Source: DASQMT01 sp963835735 (GTDB lineage: Bacteria; Actinomycetota; Thermoleophilia; Solirubrobacterales; Solirubrobacteraceae). Taken from it: a stretch of 21,744 nt of DNA. Made by a program: the position numbers and the translations under genes. Of this stretch, positions 16,042 to 21,744 are shown in pieces. Location of the stretch: positions 1-21,744 of the forward strand of contig CAWIGP010000006.1 of assembly GCA_963835735.1 (NCBI GenBank), read 5' to 3'. The notes beneath the pieces are model-generated. The model was not told the origin of the DNA. It worked only from the letters and a program-made list of their open reading frames with translations, and searched no databases. Numbering within the stretch: the stretch's first letter is position 1; every line of letters begins with the position of its first letter.

Positions 16042-17088
16042 ATGCACACCTTCCGCGTCCTTGATCAGCAGATCGGCCTCGTTCCCGCGGCCATCGCCCG
16101 CACAATTGGGGCGATCGATACATCGCGCGGCCGCGAGGACGCGTATCGCATGCAGCGTCCGCAACTCCTCGAGGCGCTGGTCGACGTCGCAAGGATCCAG
16201 AGCACAGAAGCGTCGAACGCGATCGAGGACGTCGTCGCGCCGCGCAAGCGCATTGAAGCGCTGGTCAAGCAGAAGACGGCACCTCGCAACCGCTCGGAGG
16301 CGGAGATCGCGGGCTACCGTGCAGTGCTCGACCTGATCCATGAGCAAGCACGGGACATCCCGTTCCGTCCATCGGTGGTCGAGCAGCTGCACCGGGACCT
16401 CTACCAGTACACGGCCGTTCCAGCGGGCCGCTGGAAGACGACCGAGAACGCGATCGAGGAAGAGCTGCCGGATGGCACCAAGCGCGTCCGCTTCCGGACG
16501 GTCGCTGCAGCTGAGACGCCGGCGGCGATGGACGAGCTGCATGCGGGGTTCCTCAGCGCGCGGGATGCAGGCGAACATCATCCGCTGCTGTTGATCGGCT
16601 GCTACGTCTTCGACTTCCTCGCCATTCACCCGTTCCGCGACGGGAACGGTCGAATGGCCCGGCTTCTGACGCTGCTCCTGCTCTACCAGTCCGGGTACGG
16701 CGTCGGCCGCTACGTCAGCCTCGAGCGCCTGGTCAACGACGCCAGGGACGGTTACTACTCGTCGCTGCAAGCGGCGGGCATCGGCTGGCACAACGACGAG
16801 CACACGATCTGGCCGTGGCTCGAGTACCTCCTCGGGATCCTTCTCGCTGCGTACCGCGAGTTCGAGAATCGGGTCGAAGTGCTCGGCGATGGCCGCGGGG
16901 CCAAGACGGCGTCCATCGAGCGCTTCGTTCGCGACCGGCTTTCCGACGAGTTCACCATCGCGGATGTCCGCGAGGCCGCGCTAGGAGCCAGTGACTCGCT
17001 TATTGGCAAGGTGCTCGCCCGCCTGCGTGACGAGGGCGTGATCGAGCCGTTGGGCACCGGACGTTCGGCGCGCTGGCGACGACGCTGA
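16042..17088 (+). CDS. fic: Fic-domain protein, predicted AMP transferase
   Basis: A 348-residue protein with an ATG start at 16042. The catalytic Fic motif is complete: HPFRDGNGRMAR at residues 196-207, with the His and the two Arg that bind the phosphates. An N-terminal inhibitory-helix-like stretch STEASNAIED (residues 54-63) matches (S/T)xxxE but has Asp where Gly or Asn is usual, so autoinhibition by Glu62 is plausible but variant. The flap region is PAGRWKTTENAIEEELPDGTKRVRF. The C-terminus (IADVREAALGASDSLIGKVLARLRDEGVIEPLGTGRSARWRRR) is a winged helix-turn-helix, as in many bacterial Fic proteins. Family members transfer AMP from ATP onto hydroxyl side chains of target proteins; the target here is unknown. 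Confidence 0.93.
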   Translation: MHTFRVLDQQIGLVPAAIARTIGAIDTSRGREDAYRMQRPQLLEALVDVARIQSTEASNAIEDVVAPRKRIEALVKQKTAPRNRSEAEIAGYRAVLDLIHEQARDIPFRPSVVEQLHRDLYQYTAVPAGRWKTTENAIEEELPDGTKRVRFRTVAAAETPAAMDELHAGFLSARDAGEHHPLLLIGCYVFDFLAIHPFRDGNGRMARLLTLLLLYQSGYGVGRYVSLERLVNDARDGYYSSLQAAGIGWHNDEHTIWPWLEYLLGILLAAYREFENRVEVLGDGRGAKTASIERFVRDRLSDEFTIADVREAALGASDSLIGKVLARLRDEGVIEPLGTGRSARWRRR

Positions 17089-17110
17089 GCGGGAGCCGAC
17101 GCGGCGGGGC

Positions 17111-20092
17111 TCAGGACGAGGGCACGCCGCGGGCGAGCCGGCCGAGGTCGGCGCGGGGCAGCGTCCGCTGCTTGCCGCCGACGTCGAGCACCGTCTTGCC
17201 GCCGACGGTGCGGGCGTGGGTCGCGAGCCAGTCCTTCCCGGCGCGAGTCGCCGAGCTCACGGTGTCGGCGCCGAGGCTCTGGATCTCGATGTCGTCGCCG
17301 TCTCCGCCGTCGATGACGTCGGTGCCCGGCCCGCCGATGAGCACGTCGTCGTCCGGGCCGCCGGACAGGACGTCGTTGCCGTCGCCGCCGATCAGCACGT
17401 CGTCCCCGGCGCCGCCGTCGACCGTGAGCTGGATCGACCCGGCCGCCAGGGTGGAGGCGTCGACGACGTCGTCGCCGGCGAGCGCGTTGACCGTCAGCCG
17501 GTCGTTCGCGGCCTCGGCGCCGGTGATGTTCACCTGGGCGGCCAGGCCGACCGCGCTCACGCCGGAGGCGTCGCCGGCGATGAGGATCACGTCGTCGCCG
17601 TTGGTGGCCTCGACGATGACGTTGTCGGGCTGGCCGTCGCCGCCCCCGGCGGCGGCCAGGTCCGTGTTCACCTCGGTGAGGTCCGTGCCACTGAGGTCTC
17701 CGACGACGATGTTGTCGGCGCCGCCGAGGGCCACGAAGTCGATGGCCTCGACGTCGTTGAGGTCCATCGTCACGCTCGCCACGTTGCGGAAGAACAGGAC
17801 GCGCCCGCCGTTGGCGGCGATGTCGATGATCTCGGCGGCGTTGGAGCCGTTGAACAGCATCGTGTCGGCTCCTGCCTGGCCCTCGAGCGTGTCGTCGTCG
17901 TCGCCCGGGTTCCAGGCGAAGGTGTCGTCGCCCGCGCCCATGAGGGCGACGTCGTCGCCGTCGCCGCCGTTGATCTGGTCGTCGCCCTCGCTGCCGAGGA
18001 ACAAGTCGGTGCCGAGGCCGCCGTTCATCGCGAGCTGGATGCCGTCGGCTTCCAGCGAGGTGGCGTCGACGACGTCGTCGCCACCCAGCGCGTTGAGCGT
18101 CAGACGGTCGTTGGCCTGCTCCTGGAAAGCGATGTCGACTCTCGCCTGGAGACCGAACACGTCGACCCCGCCGGCGTCGCCGGCGGCACCGAACGTGTCG
18201 TCGCCGTTGGTGCCGTTGACGGTGACCGTGTCGGCCGCGCCGTCGCCGCCGCCGTTGGGCCCGCGCAGGTCGGGACCGATCGCTGTCATGTCGGTGCCGC
18301 TCAGGTCGCCCACGACGACGTTGTCGGCGCCGCCGAGGGCCCGGAAGTCGATGGCCTCGACGTCGTTGAGGTCCATCGTCACGCTCGCCACGTTGCGGAA
18401 GAACAGGACGCGCCCGCCGTTGGCGGCGACGTCGATGTTCTCGCTGGCGTTGGAGCCGAGGAACAGCATCTCGTCGGTGCCGTCCTGGCCCTCGAGGGTG
18501 TCGTCGTCGTCGCCGGGGTCCCACTGGAACGAGTCGTCGCCGGCGCCCATCAGGGCCAGGTCGTTGCCGTCGTCGCCGAACGTGAAGTCGTCGTCGCCGC
18601 CGCCGAGGAACACGTCGGCGCCCTGCGAGCCCAGGAGGTCGTCCTCGCCGGCGCCGCCGTCGATCGTGAGCTTGATCACGCCGGCCGGCAGCGTGGTTGC
18701 CGTCACCTCGTCGTCGCCGCCGAGTGCATTGACGATCAGCGCGTCGTTGGCGCCCTCGGAGTTGGCGATGTTCACCTGCGCCGCCAGCCCGACCACGGAG
18801 GCCGAGGTTCCGGCGCCGAAGATGTCGATGACGTCGGCGCCGTTGGTGCCGTTCACGATGATCGTGTCCGCCTGGCCGTCTCCGGCGCCGCCGCCGAGGG
18901 TGCCGGCGAGGTCGCCGCCGAGCTCGGCCACGTCGGTACCCGACAGGTCGTCGACGGTGAACGTGTCGGCTCCGCCCAGGGCGCGGAGGTCGACCGCCTC
19001 GACGTCGTCTGTGTCCATCACGATGTTGGCGACGTTGCGGGTGAAGAGCAGGCGCCCGCCGTTGGCCGAGGCCTCGAAGATCTCGTTGGCGCCGCTGCCG
19101 TTGAACAGCATGCTGTCGGTGCCGTCCTGGCCCTCGATGGTGTCGCTGCCGTCGCCCGGGTCCCACTGGAAGTCATCGTCGCCCGCGCCCATGAAGGCCA
19201 CGTCGTTGGCCTGCTGGCCGTCGATGAAGTCGTCGCCGTCGCCCCCGAGCAGGAGATCGGTCCCGTTGCCGCCGAGGAGCGTGTCGTTGCCGGCGCCGCC
19301 ATCGACCGTGAGCCTGATGAGCGCGGCCAGGTTCCCGGTCGCGGAGAAGCGGTCGTTGCCGCCGTTGGCGTTGACGACGAGGTTCTCGGAGGTGCCGATA
19401 TCGATCGCGAACGGTGCCGGGTCGAGGCGGTCGAGCCGCACACGCGCGCCGTTGGCCGCGGCGGCGAACTGCTCGGCGCTGCTCAGGCCGTTGACCTGCA
19501 CGGTGTCGGTACCGGTGCCGCCTTCGTTGAGGTCGGTGGCGTCGCCCGGGTTCCAGATCATCCGGTCGTCATCGCCCTGGCCGAAGGCCTGGTCGTCGGC
19601 GTCGCCGCCGGTGAGCGTGTCGTTCTCGCTGCCGCCGGTGAGGATGTCGATGCCGCCACGGCCGAGCAGGGTGTCGTTGCCGGCCTGCCCGAACAGCTGA
19701 TCGCCGCCCGAGCCGCCGGTGAGCGTGTCGTTGCCGACGCCGCCGAACAGGTTCGCCCGCGGCAGCGCGCCGCCGGCCTCATCGAGGCGGATCACGTCGT
19801 TGCCGGCGTCACCGAAGCCGCGGATCAGCGTCGTGTTGGCGACCGTCGGGGGGCCGCCGACCACGACGACCGCGCCCTTGTTGACCAGGATCGCGCCGGC
19901 CGTATCCCGGCTGATCACGATCGAGTTGTCGGCGCCGTCACCGGACACCGTCAGCACCCCGTTGCTGAACGTCGCGGTGGTCGCCGCGCTCGCCGGTGCC
20001 GCAGTTCCGGCGATCACACCGGCAGCGAGCAGGGCGCCGGCCAGGAACCGGCGTGCGGCGCGCCGCCGGTAGGAAAGGAGGAGGCGGTTCAC
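17111..20092 (-). CDS. Secreted RTX-like calcium-binding repeat protein
   Basis: A 993-residue protein. The GTG at 20092 is chosen because it gives RRRAARRFLAGALLAAGVIAGTAAPASA, a signal peptide cleaved after about residue 36; the frame remains open upstream but overlaps the LLM gene. RTX-type GGxGxDxL nonapeptides occur near the N-terminus (LFGGVGNDTLTGGSGGDQLFGQAGNDTLLGRGG) and again near the C-terminus (LIGGDGNDVLSGGPDDDVLIGGPGTDVIDGGDGDD). Between them lie three large repeats, each opening with MGAGDDxFxWxPGD and containing NGGRxLFxRNVAxxxMD and DVEAxDxxALGGAD. The chain is very acidic (Asp/Gly/Asn) and should bind Ca2+ and fold outside the cell. No protease, lipase or adhesin domain is visible, so its role (surface layer, matrix or adhesion) is open. 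A single intact frame runs 3 kb. Confidence 0.85.
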   Translation of the reverse strand: MNRLLLSYRRRAARRFLAGALLAAGVIAGTAAPASAATTATFSNGVLTVSGDGADNSIVISRDTAGAILVNKGAVVVVGGPPTVANTTLIRGFGDAGNDVIRLDEAGGALPRANLFGGVGNDTLTGGSGGDQLFGQAGNDTLLGRGGIDILTGGSENDTLTGGDADDQAFGQGDDDRMIWNPGDATDLNEGGTGTDTVQVNGLSSAEQFAAAANGARVRLDRLDPAPFAIDIGTSENLVVNANGGNDRFSATGNLAALIRLTVDGGAGNDTLLGGNGTDLLLGGDGDDFIDGQQANDVAFMGAGDDDFQWDPGDGSDTIEGQDGTDSMLFNGSGANEIFEASANGGRLLFTRNVANIVMDTDDVEAVDLRALGGADTFTVDDLSGTDVAELGGDLAGTLGGGAGDGQADTIIVNGTNGADVIDIFGAGTSASVVGLAAQVNIANSEGANDALIVNALGGDDEVTATTLPAGVIKLTIDGGAGEDDLLGSQGADVFLGGGDDDFTFGDDGNDLALMGAGDDSFQWDPGDDDDTLEGQDGTDEMLFLGSNASENIDVAANGGRVLFFRNVASVTMDLNDVEAIDFRALGGADNVVVGDLSGTDMTAIGPDLRGPNGGGDGAADTVTVNGTNGDDTFGAAGDAGGVDVFGLQARVDIAFQEQANDRLTLNALGGDDVVDATSLEADGIQLAMNGGLGTDLFLGSEGDDQINGGDGDDVALMGAGDDTFAWNPGDDDDTLEGQAGADTMLFNGSNAAEIIDIAANGGRVLFFRNVASVTMDLNDVEAIDFVALGGADNIVVGDLSGTDLTEVNTDLAAAGGGDGQPDNVIVEATNGDDVILIAGDASGVSAVGLAAQVNITGAEAANDRLTVNALAGDDVVDASTLAAGSIQLTVDGGAGDDVLIGGDGNDVLSGGPDDDVLIGGPGTDVIDGGDGDDIEIQSLGADTVSSATRAGKDWLATHARTVGGKTVLDVGGKQRTLPRADLGRLARGVPSS
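17300..19192 (-). repeat. Three large tandem repeats (203-214 codons) inside the RTX-like gene
   Basis: Repeat boundaries set at the MGAGDD motif fall at 19192, 18550 and 17941 on the minus strand, giving periods of 642 and 609 bp; the third unit runs to about 17300. The last two units share an 86-base stretch without a mismatch (17735-17820 and 18344-18429), while the first unit is clearly diverged. A degenerate earlier copy (GQGDDDRMIWNPGDATD) precedes them. Confidence 0.8.
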
Positions 20093-20142
20093 AGCCTCGA
20101 GGACGCTCTCGGGAGCGGCGGTATTCCCGGTCTCGTCCGCGT

Positions 20143-21159
20143 CTACGTGACCGCGCCCGACGGGCGCGCGGCCTCGACCATCTCGCGCAGCTGCTCCTCG
20201 GGCAGTCCGAGTGGCAGGGTGAGCTCGACGGTGTCCGCACCCGCCTCGAGCCAGAGCCGGATCGCCTCCGGAGCGGAGTCGTAGGTGGCCATCAACGTGA
20301 CGTCGCGAGCCAGCGGCTCGGCTGCCGCGGGCAGTCGGGGCGGGCCGTCGCCGTTGGCGTCGAGCAGCGCGTCGACCTCTCGTGCATAGCCGAACCGGTC
20401 GCGCAGCATCCGCGGATAGAGCGGTCCCATGCGCGTCAGATACGCGAGCAACCACCCGCTTGCGATCTGCCGGGCCGTCTCCTCGTCCTCTCCGAGCGCC
20501 AGCGGGACACTGGGCGAGACGATCGTCGGGGTCGCTTCCTCAGCGGCCGCCTCGCCCTCGGCGAGCAGCGCGCGGCCATCGGTGAGCCGTGAGCGCGCCC
20601 AGAGAAACGGCAGCCAGTGGTCCGCCAGCTCGCCCGCGAGGCGGACGGACGCCGGGGCGAGCGCCGCGAGCAGGATCGGCACGGGCGACTCCGGCGCCAC
20701 ACCGAGCCGAAGTGGTCTGACGCCCTCGCGTTCGAGCGGCAGGCGGGCGCCGGCGAGCAGCGCCTTGGCGGCGACCACGGTCTTCCGCAACTGCCCGACG
20801 GGGTCGTCCCAGGTGAGGCCGTGCAGGCCCTCGACGAGCGGCGGGCTGCTCGCGCCCAGCCCCAGGCCGAAGCGCCCGCCCGACGCTCGCTGCAGGCTTG
20901 CCGCGGCCATGGCGATCGCAGCCGGCGAGCGGCTCCAGACCGGAAGCACCGTCGTGGCCAGACCGATCCGCGAGGTAGCCCCTGCGATCTGCGCGAGCAG
21001 CACGACGGCGTCATGCGTCCAGCCCTCGGCGGCGCCAAAGCGCGCGTAGCCGAGCTCCTCGGCGGCCGCCGCCAGGCGGATCGTCGCCTCGGCGTCCGTG
21101 TGGAACGGCGTCACGCCGACGCCGACGGTCGCTCTCGCCGCGTGCCCCCAGGCGCTCAT
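20143..21159 (-). CDS. LLM-class flavin-dependent oxidoreductase (luciferase-like)
   Basis: A 338-residue bacterial-luciferase-type TIM barrel. The ATG at 21159 gives MSAWGHAARATVGVGVTPFHTDAEATIRLAAAAEELGYARFGAAEGWTHDAVV; a GTG at 21183 would add eight residues. Diagnostic parts are LAQIAGATSRIGLATTVLPVWSRSPAAIAMAAASLQRASGGRFGLGLGASSPPLVEGLHG (the standard LLM core), WDDPVGQLRKTV, PVPILLAALAPASVRLAGELADHWLPFLW and GADTVELTLPLG. Such enzymes use reduced F420 or FMN; in actinobacteria F420 is likely but is not provable here. The stop is 50 bp before the RTX-like gene on the same strand and the VapC gene is 86 bp upstream, so co-transcription with the RTX gene is possible. Confidence 0.9.
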   Translation of the reverse strand: MSAWGHAARATVGVGVTPFHTDAEATIRLAAAAEELGYARFGAAEGWTHDAVVLLAQIAGATSRIGLATTVLPVWSRSPAAIAMAAASLQRASGGRFGLGLGASSPPLVEGLHGLTWDDPVGQLRKTVVAAKALLAGARLPLEREGVRPLRLGVAPESPVPILLAALAPASVRLAGELADHWLPFLWARSRLTDGRALLAEGEAAAEEATPTIVSPSVPLALGEDEETARQIASGWLLAYLTRMGPLYPRMLRDRFGYAREVDALLDANGDGPPRLPAAAEPLARDVTLMATYDSAPEAIRLWLEAGADTVELTLPLGLPEEQLREMVEAARPSGAVT

Positions 21160-21245
21160 CGCAGTCGGTGCGGGGTCAGTCACGCTCTCGCGGCACCGTA
21201 CCTCATCACCAGACGCGGCCATCGACGACGACGTGGTGGACGTGG

Positions 21246-21671
21246 TCAGCGCAGAGTGCCCTTCGGCGCCAGCCAGCGCGTCGGCTGGCCGGTGATCGCG
21301 GCGATCCGGTCGTAGTCCTCGTCGTAGTGCAGAACGCCGACATCGGCGGCCTCTGCTGCCGCGGCGATCAGGAGATCGGGGTGCTTCACCGAACGCTGAA
21401 ACGCCCCGCCCTGAGCGCTGAGCTGCTCGTAGACCCACAGCGCGCGATTCCACTGAACCTTGTCGATCGGGCAGTCGGGCAGCGCCGCGAGCTCCTCGCG
21501 AATCTCCGCGAACTCGGTCGGGCCGCGCGCGCTGTGGAGAAGCTCGAGACAGACCATGTCGCAAGTCGCGAGCTCGCCGTCGATGAGCGCCTGGTCGAAC
21601 GCGCCGCGCAGCTCGGGGTACGCGCGGCAGCGCGACCACGACCACGCACTCGTGTCGGCGAGCTCGGTCAA
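21246..21671 (-). CDS. vapC: VapC-type PIN-domain toxin
   Basis: A 141-residue PIN protein. The start is probably TTG at 21671, which overlaps the antitoxin TGA (TTGA) and gives MTELADTSAWSWSR with the first Asp at residue 6. Glu43 is in VCLELLHSARG, Asp99 in SVKHPDLLIAAAAE and the final acidic cluster in VLHYDEDYDRIA, a full PIN set of the type seen in mycobacterial VapC proteins. It would act as an RNase toxin, controlled by the antitoxin encoded directly upstream. The frame is intact. Confidence 0.9.
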   Translation of the reverse strand: MTELADTSAWSWSRCRAYPELRGAFDQALIDGELATCDMVCLELLHSARGPTEFAEIREELAALPDCPIDKVQWNRALWVYEQLSAQGGAFQRSVKHPDLLIAAAAEAADVGVLHYDEDYDRIAAITGQPTRWLAPKGTLR

Positions 21672-21744
21672 GTCATGCGGCCGGCCGGCCGCCGCATCGC
21701 CTCGACGGCATCCGGCGTCAGATCCGCGAAGTCGCGCTGGGCGA
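21668..21744 (-). CDS. vapB: VapB antitoxin, C-terminal part only (cut by window edge)
   Basis: Only the last 24 codons are in the window: QRDFADLTPDAVEAMRRPA then GRMT and TGA at 21670-21668. The stop overlaps the toxin's TTG start by two bases, the usual antitoxin-first arrangement. The N-terminal DNA-binding part lies beyond 21744, so the antitoxin family cannot be named from this piece; identity rests on position and overlap. Confidence 0.7.
   Translation of the reverse strand, partial: AQRDFADLTPDAVEAMRRPAGRMT

Noticed and set aside
17086..17113. tgagc / gctca pairing between the fic and RTX stops as a terminator
   Set aside because: A five-bp stem with a long loop and no T-run, partly inside coding sequence.
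16755..19166. An 803-codon minus-strand open frame overlapping the RTX-like and Fic genes
   Set aside because: It is almost pure Arg/Gly/Ala/Pro low complexity, a frame-shifted reading of the RTX repeats, and it runs antisense into the well-supported Fic gene.
17172..20284. Two very long plus-strand open frames (about 840 and 1020 codons) antisense to the RTX-like gene
   Set aside because: They are antisense shadows of Asp/Gly-rich repeat codons in GC-rich DNA. They lack a plausible start, domains or natural composition, while the minus-strand frame has a signal peptide and RTX motifs.

Overview
The window is a dense, high-GC chromosomal segment with almost no non-coding space. Strong G/C third positions, many Arg/Ala-rich proteins, GTG/TTG starts, an ECF41 sigma factor and secreted proteins with 'GTRRADLIRGLAGNDRI'-type repeats point to an actinobacterium, plausibly Thermoleophilia (Solirubrobacterales). 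The phylum-level call is inference from sequence style and protein families, not from a marker gene. No rRNA, tRNA, IS element or CRISPR array was seen.

Layout. 1-1691 (-): secreted protein with a Pro/Ala decapeptide linker and degenerate Ca-binding-like repeats. 1888-2764 (+): alpha/beta-hydrolase lipoprotein. 2786-3217 (-): DUF427 protein. 3331-3971 (+): VapBC module with an elaborate operator. 4027-5950 (+): small HNH nuclease translationally overlapped with a DEAD/DEAH helicase. 5952-6976 (-): HTH protein plus a small KOW-like protein, ending 1 nt from the helicase. 7081-7759 (-): Phd/PIN toxin-antitoxin cassette between two terminator-like hairpins. 7841-11213 (-): about 1120-residue TPR membrane protein. 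11306-12031 (+): atypical SDR. 12081-13074 (+): Tat-exported sugar isomerase/epimerase-like protein. 13168-14939 (+): epimerase-like protein and ECF41 sigma factor in an ATGA-overlapping operon, with a near-consensus ECF41 promoter in front. 14964-15952: divergent SnoaL-like protein and TetR regulator sharing an operator. 16042-17088 (+): Fic protein behind a long inverted repeat. 17111-20092 (-): about 990-residue secreted RTX-like protein with roughly 200-residue internal repeats. 20143-21159 (-): LLM-class flavin-dependent oxidoreductase. 21246-21744 (-): third VapBC module, antitoxin cut by the window edge.

The best-supported regulatory logic is the ECF41 unit: the sigma factor carries all three family signatures and the promoter matches the family motif at the correct spacing. 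The window also holds three PIN-type toxin-antitoxin modules, a Fic protein and an HNH/helicase pair, so it has an accessory or defence flavour, but no complete known defence system is recognisable.

A caution for any user: eight genes left of about 12.35 kb need 11 frame corrections, and every one is an extra single base. The 9.4 kb to the right needs none. This looks more like insertion-type sequence error, or a join of stretches of unequal quality, than gene decay. Frameshifted genes are therefore given as full spans.
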